A stretch of 64,000 nt of DNA. Source: Mycobacterium xenopi (GTDB lineage: Bacteria; Actinomycetota; Actinomycetes; Mycobacteriales; Mycobacteriaceae). The notes beneath the pieces were generated by a model. That model did not search any database, was not told where the DNA came from, and saw only the letters and a program-made list of their open reading frames with translations. Shown one piece after another: positions 1 to 9,001 of the stretch. Position 1 is the first letter of the stretch; each line of letters opens with the position of its first letter. Position numbers and translations under genes: made by a program. The stretch is taken from the NCBI RefSeq assembly GCF_009936235.1, contig NZ_AP022314.1, forward strand, positions 558,001 to 622,000, written 5' to 3'.

Positions 1-399
1 CACCAACCGGTCTTCGGGAAGGCCGTATCCGCGCCCGATATTGGCCGCCGACTCGCCACCCACCAGCCGAGCACCCGTGGCATCGGCGACCAGCGCCGAG
101 TCCAGCGCGTGATCAATGTGGGTGTGCACCGGGATGACGGCCGCCAGCCGCGACACGTTGGCGCGGGCCAGGCAGCCGTAGACGCGGGCCGGCGACGGCG
201 ACACCCCGCGCAGCGCTACCCGGGCCAAGCCGGGACGAGAAAAGTAGCCGTCGGTCATCAGCGCGGAGGTGCCGTCGTCGAGCAGCAGCGTCGTCACGCC
301 CAGCCACGTAACAGACAGGGGCGCATCAGGTTTTGCCGCGGGTACGTCGAATCTGTCGGAGTAGCGGGCGATGTTCGGCCGCCTCGGCTTGAGCCGCAT
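1..399 (-). CDS. Metallo-beta-lactamase-fold hydrolase, 3' end beyond window
   Basis: The first 133 codons of a minus-strand gene are present and the rest runs off the left edge. Residues around 85-92 carry HTHIDHALD, a variant of the HxHxDH zinc-binding motif of the metallo-beta-lactamase fold. A short N-terminal strand (TWLGVTTLLL) and a substrate-side loop precede it, as in MBL-fold hydrolases of the lactonase/UlaG type. The ATG shares one base with the TGA of the upstream pxpA gene, so the two are probably translationally coupled. The substrate cannot be inferred from this fragment. The start is chosen because of the overlap and the open frame to the window edge. Confidence 0.75.
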   Translation of the reverse strand, partial: MRLKPRRPNIARYSDRFDVPAAKPDAPLSVTWLGVTTLLLDDGTSALMTDGYFSRPGLARVALRGVSPSPARVYGCLARANVSRLAAVIPVHTHIDHALDSALVADATGARLVGGESAANIGRGYGLPEDRLV

Positions 400-1157
400 C
401 AGCAAAAGGCCTTCACGTCCACACCGCTGGCCTTCAAGTTATCCCTCACCGCTGAGGCGATCTGCACCGCACCCGGCGAATCACCATGCACGCAAACCGA
501 TTCCACGCTGATCGGGATCGTGGAGCCGTCGACAGCGGTGACCCGGCCCGATGTCACCATGCTCAGCACCCGCTCGGTGATGGCAGCCGGATCATGAAGC
601 ACCGCACCGGGGTGCCGGCGGGACACCAGCTGGCCATCCGGCCGGTAGGCACGATCAGCGAAAGCTTCCGGCACAGTGCGCAAACCACGTGCCTGCGCTT
701 CGTCGAAAAACGCCGAGCCGGCCAGGCCTAGCACCGGCAAGCCGGCGTCGACAACGCGCACTGCTTCGGCCACAGCGGCGGCCTGGTCACGGTGGGTCAC
801 GATCGTGTTGTACAGCGCCCCATGGGGTTTCACGTAGCGGACCGCTGAGCCCGCAACCTGCGCGATGGCCTGCAACGCCCCTATCTGGTAGACGACGTCG
901 GCGAGCAGATCGTCGGCGGAGACGTCAATGAACCGCCTGCCGAACCCGGCCAGGTCCCGGTAGCCTACTTGCGCGCCGATCCGCACACCCCGTTCGGCAG
1001 CTGCCCGGCAAACCCGCAGCAGGCCCGCTGGGTCCCCGGCGTGGAAACCACACGCGATGTTGGCGCTGGTGACGATGCCGAGCATGGCGTCGTCGTCGCC
1101 GAGCCGCCACACGCCGAAGCCCTCACCCAGGTCGGCGTTGAGGTCCACCGCCACCAC
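399..1157 (-). CDS. pxpA: 5-oxoprolinase subunit A (LamB/YcsF family)
   Basis: A 252-residue protein with the family signature near its N-terminus (VDLNADLGEGFG), followed by IACGFHAGDP and the YVKPHGALYN block near residue 110. The length matches the LamB/YcsF family, about 250 residues. PxpA acts with the PxpB and PxpC subunits in ATP-dependent opening of 5-oxoproline to glutamate in the cytoplasm. The partner genes are not in view and may lie beyond the left edge. The stop overlaps the start of the MBL-fold gene by one base, which suggests one transcription unit. The ATG start gives the conserved N-terminus directly, so no extension is needed. Confidence 0.88.
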   Translation of the reverse strand: MVAVDLNADLGEGFGVWRLGDDDAMLGIVTSANIACGFHAGDPAGLLRVCRAAAERGVRIGAQVGYRDLAGFGRRFIDVSADDLLADVVYQIGALQAIAQVAGSAVRYVKPHGALYNTIVTHRDQAAAVAEAVRVVDAGLPVLGLAGSAFFDEAQARGLRTVPEAFADRAYRPDGQLVSRRHPGAVLHDPAAITERVLSMVTSGRVTAVDGSTIPISVESVCVHGDSPGAVQIASAVRDNLKASGVDVKAFC

Positions 1158-1232
1158 GGAACCCGAGCCTAAGCGATCTCCCGACGACCCGCCGCGGCTA
1201 GCCGATTCCGTTAAGGCCCTGCCGGCCGGATG

Positions 1233-1841
1233 TCAGCTTTTGGCGTGCTCCTCGCCGAGCAGAAGCCGCACCGCCAGGTCCAGCCGCTTGCTGACGTCGG
1301 TGGCCGACGCGCGCCGGGTCAGCCACGCAAGCAGGTTGGACAGCCACACATCCGAGATCACCCGGGCGATGTGGTACTGGTCCTCGGTCGGTTCACCGTC
1401 GGCCATGGCCCGGGCGAACATCGAATCGATCAGTTTCTCGACGTGATCAACCTCACCCGCCGCGGAGGCGTCGGCGAACACATAGGCGCGGGTCATCGCC
1501 TCGGTCAGCAGCGGGTTGCGCTGCATGGCGCGGTTGAGTTTGCTGACCATGAAGTTCAGCCGCTGATACGGCGTGCCGCCGGGCAGCGTGGAGCGGTCGG
1601 TCTTGGCGTCGATGCGCTCGAACTCTCGACCCAGCGCCGAGACCAGCAGATGCACCTTCGACGGGAAATACCGGTACAAAGTGCCCACCGCGACGTCGGC
1701 TCGGTCGGCCACCGCCCGCATCTGAACCGCCTCGTAGCCGCCCTTGGAGGCGATGGCCATCGTCGCGTCCAGGATCCGCTTGCGCCGCTCGCGCTGTGCC
1801 TCGGAGCCCAGCTCGGATTCAGCCAGGACCGCCACGTTCAT
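1233..1841 (-). CDS. kstR: TetR-family repressor KstR of cholesterol catabolism
   Basis: A 202-residue TetR regulator whose sequence closely follows M. tuberculosis KstR (Rv3574) as I recall it. The N-terminal helix-turn-helix includes the ADVAVGTLYRYFPSK segment, and the C-terminal ligand domain contains ARVISDVWLSNLLAWL. KstR represses upper steroid-degradation genes and is released by steroid-CoA intermediates. An open frame continues upstream to 1982, but conservation begins at the internal ATG at 1841 (MNVAVLAESELG), so I use that start. It is divergent from fadE34, with a consensus KstR operator between them, which implies autoregulation and joint control. Confidence 0.93.
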   Translation of the reverse strand: MNVAVLAESELGSEAQRERRKRILDATMAIASKGGYEAVQMRAVADRADVAVGTLYRYFPSKVHLLVSALGREFERIDAKTDRSTLPGGTPYQRLNFMVSKLNRAMQRNPLLTEAMTRAYVFADASAAGEVDHVEKLIDSMFARAMADGEPTEDQYHIARVISDVWLSNLLAWLTRRASATDVSKRLDLAVRLLLGEEHAKS

Positions 1842-2055
1842 GACCTCGCGAGGCTGCGCGCTCGACGCGCCAGCCGAGTTGGTGTTCGCTGGCCCCGAGA
1901 TGTGAGGGGACATGTGCCGGACAGCTCCTTCGTGTGGCGATCTCGCTGAAAACGATACGCATCCTGAACGTCGATTGCTCACCTCCGTGCGGCCTGGGAC
2001 ACCGGCGTGTGCTGCTGCAATGGCGTTCGACTTGACGGTCGATCGCTGGCACTAT

Positions 2056-2069
2056 TAGAACACGTTCTA
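2056..2069. promoter_or_regulatory. KstR operator between kstR and fadE34
   Basis: TAGAACACGTTCTA is a perfect 14-bp palindrome matching the known KstR consensus TnnAACnnGTTnnA. It lies 20 bp before the GTG start of fadE34 and in the divergent kstR-fadE34 intergenic region, the expected place for KstR control. Confidence 0.9.
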
Positions 2070-2089
2070 GTCAACCGAGGAGCCGTAAC

Positions 2090-4192
2090 GTGCCGACCAC
2101 CATCAGCGACGAGCAATTGGCAGCGCGGGGGTTGGTGCGTGACTGGGCCGCCGGCGCGGGCACGACGGCCGCGGTTCGCGACATCGAGCAGGGAAAGCGC
2201 GAGGCCTGGCAGCCGGTGTACGACGGCCTGGCCGGTCTGGGGCTGTTCGGTGTGGCGGTGCCTGAGGACTGCGGCGGCGCTGGCGGGCGGGTCGAGGACC
2301 TGTGCGCGATGGTCGAGGAGGCGGCCAGGGCCTTGGTGCCGGGCCCGGTCGCGACGACGGCGTTGGCCACGCTGGTGGTGTCCGATCCGCGGGTGCGCGG
2401 CCAGCTGGCATCCGGCGAACGCGTCGCCGGGGTGGCGCTGAGCGCCGACCTGCGCGTCGATGGCGCCGTGCGCGTAACGGGCACGGTGCCGTGGGCGCTG
2501 GGTGCGACGGACGGCGGGCTGTTGTTGGTGCCGGCGGACGGCACATGGCTGCTGATCGACGCCGTCGACGACGCCGTGTCGGTCGAGCCGCTTCAGGCCA
2601 CCGACTTTTCCCGTCCACTGGCGCGGGTGGTGCTGACGTCGGCACCGGCCACCGTGGTGGACCGGCCGGTCGAAGACCTCGCCGCCGCGGTGCTGGCCGC
2701 CGAGGCGGCGGGGGTGACGCGGTGGGCGCTGGACACCGCCGTCGAATATGCGAAAGTGCGTGAGCAGTTCGGCAAGCCGATCGGCAGCTTCCAGGCGATC
2801 AAGCACATCTGCGCCGAAATGCTCTGCCGCGCAGAGCAAGTCGCGGTGGCTGCGGCCGACGCCGCGCACGCGGCCGCCGACCCGGACCCCGAACAGTTGT
2901 CGATCGCCGCCGCCATCGCCGCCAGCATCGGCATCGAGGCCGCCAAGGCCAACGTCAAAGACTGCATTCAGGTGCTCGGCGGCATCGGCATCACCTGGGA
3001 GCACGACGCGCATCTGTACCTGCGTCGGGCCTACGGCATCGGGCAGTTCCTCGGCGGCTCGGCGCGCTGGCTGCGCCGCACCGCGGCGCTGACCCGCGCC
3101 GGGGTGCGCCGGCGGCTGGGCATCGACCTCGGCGAGGTCGCGGATTTGCGGCCCCAGATCACTGCGACTGTCGCCGAGATCGCCGCGCTGCCCAAGAACA
3201 AACAGCAGGTGGCCCTCGCCGAAGCGGGCCTGCTGGCGCCGCACTGGCCACCACCCTACGGGCGCGGCGCCTCCCCCGCCGAGCAGCTGCTGATCGACCA
3301 GGAGATGGCCGCGGCCGGCGTCGAACGGCCCGACTTGGTGATCGGGTGGTGGGCGGCGCCGACGCTCCTCGAGCACGGCACACCCGAGCAGATCGAGCGC
3401 TTCGTGCCGGCCACCCTGCGCGGCGAAATCTTTTGGTGCCAGCTGTTTTCCGAACCGGGGGCAGGTTCGGACCTGGCGTCGCTGCGCACCAAGGCGGTGC
3501 GGGTCGACGGCGGCTGGAAACTAACCGGCCAAAAAGTGTGGACGTCGTCGGCGCACAAAGCGCAGTGGGGGGTGTGCCTGGCAAGAACGGACCCAAACGC
3601 GCCGAAACACAAAGGCATCACCTACTTTCTGGTGGACATGAGCTCGCCCGGCATCGTGATCCGACCGCTGCGCGAAATCACCGGTGACGCCCTGTTCAAC
3701 GAGGTTTTCCTGGAAGACGTGTTCGTTCCCGACGAGATGGTCGTCGGCGCGGTCAACGACGGCTGGCGGTTGGCGCGCACCACGCTGGCCAACGAGCGGG
3801 TCGCGATGGCCACCGGCACCGCGCTGGGTAACCCGATGGAAGAGCTGCTCACTGCGGCAGCCGATTTGGACCTCGACGTCGCTCGTCAAGACCAGCTCGC
3901 GCGGCTGATCGTCGCCGCGCAGACCGGTGCGCTACTCGACCAGCGCATCGCGGAGCTGGCGGTCGGCGGCCAAGATCCCGGCGCGCAGTCCAGTGTCCGC
4001 AAACTCATCGGCGTGCGATACCGGCAGGCTCTAGCCGAATTCCGGATGGACATCGCCGAAGGTGCCGGGGTGGTCGAGGACGGCGTGGTCCACGACTTCC
4101 TCAACACCCGCTGCCTGACCATCGCGGGCGGCACCGAACAGATCCTGCTCACACTGGCCGCCGAGCGGCTGCTCGGCCTCCCGCGGGGATAG
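2090..4192 (+). CDS. fadE34: Acyl-CoA dehydrogenase FadE34 (ChsE3-type, two fused ACAD domains)
   Basis: A 700-residue protein, close to the roughly 710 residues of M. tuberculosis FadE34. It contains two tandem acyl-CoA dehydrogenase modules: the first ends near KDCIQVLGGIGITWEHD (about residue 290-305), and the second begins near residue 350 with EPGAGSDLASL (about 455), WTSSAHKAQWG and a C-terminal GGTEQILL. FadE34 oxidises steroid side-chain CoA thioesters during cholesterol beta-oxidation. The GTG start at 2090 is supported by a purine-rich GAGGAG ribosome site 8-14 bases upstream. It is transcribed alone, away from kstR, ends at a hairpin, and sits directly behind a KstR operator. Confidence 0.92.
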   Translation: MPTTISDEQLAARGLVRDWAAGAGTTAAVRDIEQGKREAWQPVYDGLAGLGLFGVAVPEDCGGAGGRVEDLCAMVEEAARALVPGPVATTALATLVVSDPRVRGQLASGERVAGVALSADLRVDGAVRVTGTVPWALGATDGGLLLVPADGTWLLIDAVDDAVSVEPLQATDFSRPLARVVLTSAPATVVDRPVEDLAAAVLAAEAAGVTRWALDTAVEYAKVREQFGKPIGSFQAIKHICAEMLCRAEQVAVAAADAAHAAADPDPEQLSIAAAIAASIGIEAAKANVKDCIQVLGGIGITWEHDAHLYLRRAYGIGQFLGGSARWLRRTAALTRAGVRRRLGIDLGEVADLRPQITATVAEIAALPKNKQQVALAEAGLLAPHWPPPYGRGASPAEQLLIDQEMAAAGVERPDLVIGWWAAPTLLEHGTPEQIERFVPATLRGEIFWCQLFSEPGAGSDLASLRTKAVRVDGGWKLTGQKVWTSSAHKAQWGVCLARTDPNAPKHKGITYFLVDMSSPGIVIRPLREITGDALFNEVFLEDVFVPDEMVVGAVNDGWRLARTTLANERVAMATGTALGNPMEELLTAAADLDLDVARQDQLARLIVAAQTGALLDQRIAELAVGGQDPGAQSSVRKLIGVRYRQALAEFRMDIAEGAGVVEDGVVHDFLNTRCLTIAGGTEQILLTLAAERLLGLPRG

Positions 4193-4203
4193 GCTTGTCG
4201 CCA

Positions 4204-4261
4204 CGAAACAGAAGCCAGGGTCGTCAATCTCGCGGCTGTCACGACCGTGGCTTCTGTTTCG
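4204..4261. terminator. Hairpin between convergent fadE34 and Rv3572-like gene
   Basis: A perfect 14-bp inverted repeat, CGAAACAGAAGCCA at 4204-4217 and its complement at 4248-4261, encloses about 30 bases with a smaller internal GTCGT/ACGAC pairing. It lies between two convergent stop codons, so it probably terminates transcription from both sides. There is no clear U-tract, which is common for mycobacterial terminators. Confidence 0.7.
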
Positions 4262-4273
4262 CGGGCGGGCGTG

Positions 4274-4804
4274 TCAGGAAAACCCGGTTTGCGCGCAGGT
4301 GCTGGGCGAGGTGAGGTTGACTGCGGCGTAGACCACCTGGATGTGCGTGCACGCGATCACGTTGACGTCCGTCTTCGGTTGGCCGGTGCGCCAATCCGTG
4401 GAGTCGATCCGTCCGGAGGTCTGGTACTTCTCGGGTGGCCCGTCACCGAAGTAGACGGTGGTGATCACGTCGGACCCGCCTGATTTCATGACCCTCTCGA
4501 ATTGCCCATTGGCGTGCACGTCGAGGTAAGCCAGCCGATCTGTTGAGCGGATCTCGGTGCTCTGCCGCGACCACAGGTCGGGCGGAAACCCGGTCACCCC
4601 ATCGGGTGTGCGCAAGTCGGCGCCGGCGGTGAAATCGCAACTGCCCGTTGCCCGGTGACAGTCGACGACGATGTGCGTCTCGAGCTGAGTCGCCTCGTCG
4701 ACGGGGAACAGCGTCGTAGCGGTGTTGCTGGCCGCCGATGACAAAGGAGCTAATCCCAGCATCAGTCCCGCGCCGCCCAGCGCCGCCACCAGCCGCTTGC
4801 CCAT
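4274..4804 (-). CDS. Secreted protein, Rv3572-like, next to kshB
   Basis: A 176-residue protein with a typical Sec signal peptide: MGKR, a hydrophobic stretch to about residue 20, and an AxA-like region before SNTATTLF. The mature part has four cysteines that could form two disulfides. Gene position (after kshB, opposite fadE34) and length match Rv3572 of M. tuberculosis, a conserved protein of unknown function. It is transcribed after kshB with a 22-bp gap, so it is probably in the KstR-controlled unit. No catalytic motif is recognisable. A role at the cell envelope during steroid use is only a guess from context. Confidence 0.75.
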   Translation of the reverse strand: MGKRLVAALGGAGLMLGLAPLSSAASNTATTLFPVDEATQLETHIVVDCHRATGSCDFTAGADLRTPDGVTGFPPDLWSRQSTEIRSTDRLAYLDVHANGQFERVMKSGGSDVITTVYFGDGPPEKYQTSGRIDSTDWRTGQPKTDVNVIACTHIQVVYAAVNLTSPSTCAQTGFS

Positions 4805-4826
4805 CAGCAGAACCTAACGCCCGCGG

Positions 4827-5918
4827 CTACTCGTCGTAGGTGACTTCGACCGAATCGGTCTCCGGGCGAGACTGGCACGCCAGGATCAGCCCTTCGTCGA
4901 GATCTTGCTGCTCGAGCACGTCGTTGACCTCCATGTTGACCTTCCCGCGGCGCAACGTGCAGGCGCAGGCGCCGCAGTGACCTTCCCGGCAGGAAAACGG
5001 CGCATCCAGGCCGCGGTCCAGCAGCACGTCCAGCAGCTTGGCGTGCCGCGGCCATGACACGGTGTGGGTTTCACCGTCGAGCTGCACGACCACGGTGGCC
5101 GGGGGCTCGTCGCCGGAATCCTCGACCGTCACGGCGGCGAACGGGTCGGTGTCCAGCGACCGGAACACCTCGAGGTGGATGCGTTGCGCCGGCACGCTCA
5201 GTGAGTCCAACGCGTCGCGGCTGGCCTGCATGAACGGTCCCGGTCCGCAGATGAAGACCTCGTGGTCGGTGTAAGGGGCGGCCAGCTTGGCCAGCGCGGC
5301 GGCGCTGGGCAGGCCCTGCAGTGACTCCAGCCAGTGCACGACGGTCAGCCGGTCGGGATACTTGGCGGCCAACTCCCGCAACGCCTCGCCGAAGATCACC
5401 GAGCGGTCGTCGCGGTTGGCGTAAAGCAGCACCACCTGCCCGCTGCCCTCGACAAGCGCGGATTTGCAGATCGACATGATCGGGGTGATCCCACTGCCCG
5501 CCGCGATCAGCAAGAAATCGTCGTCGAGTGTTTTCGGCACGAAGTTGCCGGACGGGGCCAGCACGTGGATCCGCATCCCGGGATGGGCGTGGTCGCACAA
5601 CCAGTTCGACGCATACCCGTCGGTGGTTCGTTTGACGGTCACGGTGAGCGCGTCCCCGGTGAACGGCGAGCCACACAGCGAATAGCAGCGCGCCACCGAG
5701 CCGGTGCGCTCGCTCGGGACGCGCAGGGTCAAGAACTGGCCGGGCGCGTAGCGCAGCCGGTCCGCGGGAATGTTCGCGCCGTCGGGGACGGCGAAGACCA
5801 GCGAGCTCGCCTCGTCGGTCTCGGCGATCACCTCGGCGACCTGCAGCTCGAGCACGTGACTGCCCAGCGGCTCGTCGGGAACTGTATCGGTCAAGGCCCC
5901 GGCTTTCTCTTCCGCCAT
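4827..5918 (-). CDS. kshB: 3-ketosteroid 9-alpha-hydroxylase reductase component KshB
   Basis: A 363-residue flavin/iron-sulfur reductase. The order is an FAD-binding barrel with RCYSLCGSP (about residue 80), an NAD-binding region with AAGSGITPIMSI and ICGPGPFMQ, then a plant-type 2Fe-2S domain with CREGHCGACAC and a fourth cysteine in LACQSRP near the end. KshB passes electrons from NADH to the Rieske oxygenase KshA, which hydroxylates C9 of steroid rings and opens ring B. KshA itself is not in this window. Two KstR-type boxes lie between this gene and divergent hsaA. The length agrees with the M. tuberculosis enzyme (about 358). Confidence 0.93.
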   Translation of the reverse strand: MAEEKAGALTDTVPDEPLGSHVLELQVAEVIAETDEASSLVFAVPDGANIPADRLRYAPGQFLTLRVPSERTGSVARCYSLCGSPFTGDALTVTVKRTTDGYASNWLCDHAHPGMRIHVLAPSGNFVPKTLDDDFLLIAAGSGITPIMSICKSALVEGSGQVVLLYANRDDRSVIFGEALRELAAKYPDRLTVVHWLESLQGLPSAAALAKLAAPYTDHEVFICGPGPFMQASRDALDSLSVPAQRIHLEVFRSLDTDPFAAVTVEDSGDEPPATVVVQLDGETHTVSWPRHAKLLDVLLDRGLDAPFSCREGHCGACACTLRRGKVNMEVNDVLEQQDLDEGLILACQSRPETDSVEVTYDE

Positions 5919-5921
5919 AAC

Positions 5922-5935
5922 TAGAACAGGTTACA
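5922..5935. promoter_or_regulatory. KstR operator, kshB side
   Basis: TAGAACAGGTTACA fits TnnAACnnGTTnnA. It begins four bases upstream of the kshB start codon, so bound repressor would block the promoter or early transcription of kshB. Confidence 0.82.
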
Positions 5936-5989
5936 GAAAACGCGTTAACTGGCGCTACCAGCCGCAGGAATACCCTGCTCGACACGAAT

Positions 5990-6003
5990 CGGAACGTGTT
6001 CTA
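5990..6003. promoter_or_regulatory. KstR operator, hsaA side (first base deviates)
   Basis: CGGAACGTGTTCTA matches TnnAACnnGTTnnA at every fixed position except the first (C for T). It lies 37 bp before the GTG start of hsaA and probably controls the hsaADCB operon. Confidence 0.78.
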
Positions 6004-6039
6004 GTCTCTGATTTAAGCCCGCACTCATGGAGGAACCCA

Positions 6040-7224
6040 GTGACGTCCATTGAACAACGTGACGCGCAGTCGGTCCTAGACGGCATCGACGAACTGCTGC
6101 CCAAGCTGCGGCAGCGGGCCCAGGAGACCGAGGACTTGCGTCGGTTGCCCGACGCGACCGTCAGCGAGCTCCAGGAAATCGGTTTCTTCCGGCTGCTGCA
6201 GCCCAAGCAGTGGGACGGTCTGGAATGCGATCCGACGCTGTTCTACGAGGCCGCTCGGCGGCTGGCCAGCGCGTGTGGGTCCACCGGTTGGGTCGGTTCG
6301 ATCGTCGGCGTGCACAACTGGCATCTGGCGCTGTTCGACCAAAAGGCCCAAGAAGAGGTGTGGGGCGAGGACAGCAATGTGCGGGTCTCGTCGTCGTACG
6401 CGCCGATGGGCGCGGGCACGGTGGTCGACGGCGGGTATCTGGTCAACGGCTCGTGGAACTGGTCGTCGGGATGCGACCACGCCACCTGGACGTTCGTTGG
6501 CGGCCCGGTGATCAAAGACGGCCGCCCGGTGGACTTTGGCAGCTTTTTGATCCCGCGCAGCGAATACGACATCGAGGACGTCTGGCATGTGGTCGGGCTG
6601 CGCGGCACCGGCAGCAACACGCTGCACGTCAAGAACGTCTTCGTGCCGCGCCACCGGTTCCTGTCGTACAAGGCGATGAACGACCACACCGCTCCCGGGC
6701 TGCAGACCAACACCGCGCCGGTGTATAAGATGCCTTGGGGCACAATGCATCCCACCACAATCACCGCGCCGATCGTGGGCATGGCCTACGGTGCCTACGA
6801 GGCGCACGTGGAGCATCAGGGCAAGCGGGTGCGCGCGGCGTTCGCCGGTGAGAAGGCCAAGGACGACCCGTTCGCCAAGGTGCGCATCGCCGAGGCGGCC
6901 AGCGACATCGACGCCGCGTGGCGTCAGTTGATCGGCAACGTGGGCGACGAGTATGCGCTGTTGGCGGCGGGCAAGGAGATCCCGTTCGCGCTGCGGGCCC
7001 GCGCGCGACGCGATCAGGTGCGTGCCACTGGCCGCGCGATCGCCTCGATCGACCGGCTCTTCGAGGCTTCGGGTGCCACCGCGCTGGCCAATACCGCTCC
7101 GATTCAACGGTTCTGGCGCGACGCCCACGCCGGGCGGGTGCACGCGGCCAACGACCCGGAGCGGGCGTACGTGATCTTCGGAAACCACGAGTTCGGGCTG
7201 CCGCCCGGCGACACGATGGTGTGA
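6040..7224 (+). CDS. hsaA: Flavin-dependent 3-HSA monooxygenase oxygenase HsaA
   Basis: A 394-residue protein of the acyl-CoA-dehydrogenase-like flavin monooxygenase family, nearly colinear with M. tuberculosis HsaA (Rv3570c). Recognisable segments include CGSTGWV near residue 85, NWSSGCDHATW near 140 and the C-terminal YVIFGNHEFGLPPGD. With HsaB it ortho-hydroxylates 3-HSA to the catechol 3,4-DHSA during cholesterol ring A/B degradation. The GTG start has a GGAGGA ribosome site six bases upstream. Its stop overlaps the hsaD start (TGATG), so it heads a translationally coupled operon under KstR. Confidence 0.94.
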   Translation: MTSIEQRDAQSVLDGIDELLPKLRQRAQETEDLRRLPDATVSELQEIGFFRLLQPKQWDGLECDPTLFYEAARRLASACGSTGWVGSIVGVHNWHLALFDQKAQEEVWGEDSNVRVSSSYAPMGAGTVVDGGYLVNGSWNWSSGCDHATWTFVGGPVIKDGRPVDFGSFLIPRSEYDIEDVWHVVGLRGTGSNTLHVKNVFVPRHRFLSYKAMNDHTAPGLQTNTAPVYKMPWGTMHPTTITAPIVGMAYGAYEAHVEHQGKRVRAAFAGEKAKDDPFAKVRIAEAASDIDAAWRQLIGNVGDEYALLAAGKEIPFALRARARRDQVRATGRAIASIDRLFEASGATALANTAPIQRFWRDAHAGRVHAANDPERAYVIFGNHEFGLPPGDTMV

Positions 7225-8096
7225 TGACCACCACGGACGAGCTGACGTTCGAGTCCACTTCGCGCTACGCGCAACTCGACGTTGACGGCCCGCTGAAGCT
7301 GCACTACCACGAGGCCGGTGTCGGCAATCCGCAGACGGTGGTGCTGCTGCACGGGGGCGGTCCCGGAGCGTCGAGCTGGACGAACTTCTCCCGCAACATC
7401 GCGGTGTTCGCCCAGCGGTTTCATGTGCTCGCTGTCGACCAGCCCGGCTACGGGCACTCCGACAAACGGACCGAGCACCCGCAGTTCAACCGCTACGCCG
7501 CAAGAGCTCTGAAGGCCCTGGTCGACGAGCTCGACATCGAGCGGGCGCCACTGGTGGGCAACTCGCTGGGCGGGGGTACAGCGGTCCGGTTCGCGCTGGA
7601 CTACCCCGACCGGGCCGGGCGGCTGGTGCTGATGGGCCCGGGGGGCCTAAGCGTCAACCTGTTCGCGCCCGACCCCACCGAAGGGGTAAAGCGGCTCAAC
7701 AAGTTCGCCATGGAACCCACCCGGGAAAACCTCGAGGCGTTCCTGCGGGTCATGGTCTACGACAAGAACCTGATCACCCCGGAGCTGGTGGAGGCGCGGT
7801 ATGCGCTGGCCAGCACTCCGGAGTCGCTGGCGGCGACCATAGCGATGGGAAAGTCGTTCGCTGGCGCCGACTTCGAGGCCGGCATGATGTGGCGCGAAGT
7901 GTATCGGCTGCGCCAGCCGGTGTTGCTGATGTGGGGTCGTGAGGACCGGGTCAACCCGCTCGACGGCGCACTGGTGGCATTGAAGACGATTCCGCGTGTC
8001 CAGCTGCACGTCTTCGGGCAGTGTGGACATTGGGTGCAAGTGGAGAAATTCGACGAGTTCAACAAGCTGACGATCGACTTCCTCGGAGGTGCGTGA
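7224..8096 (+). CDS. hsaD: Meta-cleavage product hydrolase HsaD
   Basis: A 290-residue alpha/beta hydrolase. The nucleophile elbow GNSLGGG puts the catalytic serine at residue 114, the same number as in M. tuberculosis HsaD. The acid is in GREDRVNP, and the base is in GQCGHWVQ near the C-terminus; the HGGGPGAS oxyanion loop is near residue 53. HsaD hydrolyses 4,9-DSHA, cutting the C-C bond to give HIP and HHD. The frame is open upstream, but the ATG overlapping the hsaA stop at 7222-7224 gives the family N-terminus. The gene is followed by hsaC with another one-base overlap. Confidence 0.94.
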   Translation: MTTTDELTFESTSRYAQLDVDGPLKLHYHEAGVGNPQTVVLLHGGGPGASSWTNFSRNIAVFAQRFHVLAVDQPGYGHSDKRTEHPQFNRYAARALKALVDELDIERAPLVGNSLGGGTAVRFALDYPDRAGRLVLMGPGGLSVNLFAPDPTEGVKRLNKFAMEPTRENLEAFLRVMVYDKNLITPELVEARYALASTPESLAATIAMGKSFAGADFEAGMMWREVYRLRQPVLLMWGREDRVNPLDGALVALKTIPRVQLHVFGQCGHWVQVEKFDEFNKLTIDFLGGA

Positions 8097-9001
8097 TGAG
8101 CATCCGGTCGCTGGGCTATCTGCGCATCGAGGCCACCGACGTGGCGGCCTGGCGGGAGTACGGCCTCAAGGTCCTCGGCATGGTCGAGGGCAGTGGCAGC
8201 ACCGAGGGGGCGCTGTATCTGCGGATGGACGAATTCCCTGCCCGGCTGGTGATCCTGCCCGGCGAACACGACCGGCTATCGGTAGCCGGGTGGGAATGCG
8301 CGAACGCCGAAGGGCTGCAGGAGATTCGGAACCGCCTCGACGTCGAGGGCGTGGCTTACAAAGAAGCCACCGCCGCCGAACTGGCGGAGCGACGCGTCGA
8401 CGAGATGATCCAGTTCTCCGACCCCTCGGGCAACTGCCTGGAGGTCTTCCACGGTGCCGCGCTTGAGCACCGGCGGGTGGTCAGCCCGTACGGGCATAAG
8501 TTCGTCACCGGCGAGCAGGGGCTGGGTCATGTGGTGCTGTCCACCCACGACGACGCCGAGGCCCTGCACTTCTACCGCGACGTGCTGGGCTTTCGGCTGC
8601 GCGACTCGATGCGGCTACCGCCACAGTTGGTTGGCCGTCCCGCGGACGGACCGCCGGCCTGGCTGCGGTTCTTTGGCTGCAACCCGCGCCACCACAGCCT
8701 GGCTTTCCTGCCGATGCCGACCCCGAGCGGCATCGTACATTTGATGGTCGAGGTCGAGAACTCCGACGACGTCGGGCTGTGCCTGGACCGGGCGTTGCGC
8801 CGCAAGGTGCCGATGTCGGCCACACTGGGCCGGCATGTCAACGACAAAATGCTCTCGTTCTACATGAAGACGCCCAGCGGGTTCGATGTCGAATTCGGCT
8901 GTGAGGGACTGCAAGTCGACGATCGCGAGTGGATAGCCCGGGAGAGCACCGCGGTGAGCCTATGGGGCCACGATTTCACCGTCGGCGCCCGTCAACAGTA
9001 A
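8096..9001 (+). CDS. hsaC: Extradiol catechol dioxygenase HsaC
   Basis: A 301-residue two-domain vicinal-oxygen-chelate protein, the type I extradiol dioxygenase architecture. Iron ligands are visible as the histidine in GLGHVVLSTHD (about 145), the second in HHSLAFLP (about 200), and the glutamate in FDVEFG (about 265). HsaC cleaves the steroid catechol 3,4-DHSA between the ring carbons to give 4,9-DSHA, the HsaD substrate. The chosen ATG overlaps the hsaD stop; longer in-frame extension into hsaD is spurious. The length matches the M. tuberculosis enzyme (300). Confidence 0.94.
   Translation: MSIRSLGYLRIEATDVAAWREYGLKVLGMVEGSGSTEGALYLRMDEFPARLVILPGEHDRLSVAGWECANAEGLQEIRNRLDVEGVAYKEATAAELAERRVDEMIQFSDPSGNCLEVFHGAALEHRRVVSPYGHKFVTGEQGLGHVVLSTHDDAEALHFYRDVLGFRLRDSMRLPPQLVGRPADGPPAWLRFFGCNPRHHSLAFLPMPTPSGIVHLMVEVENSDDVGLCLDRALRRKVPMSATLGRHVNDKMLSFYMKTPSGFDVEFGCEGLQVDDREWIARESTAVSLWGHDFTVGARQQ

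Noticed and set aside
1842..1982. N-terminal extension of kstR to the upstream start
   Set aside because: No resemblance to KstR before MNVAVLAES, and the known family length fits the internal start.
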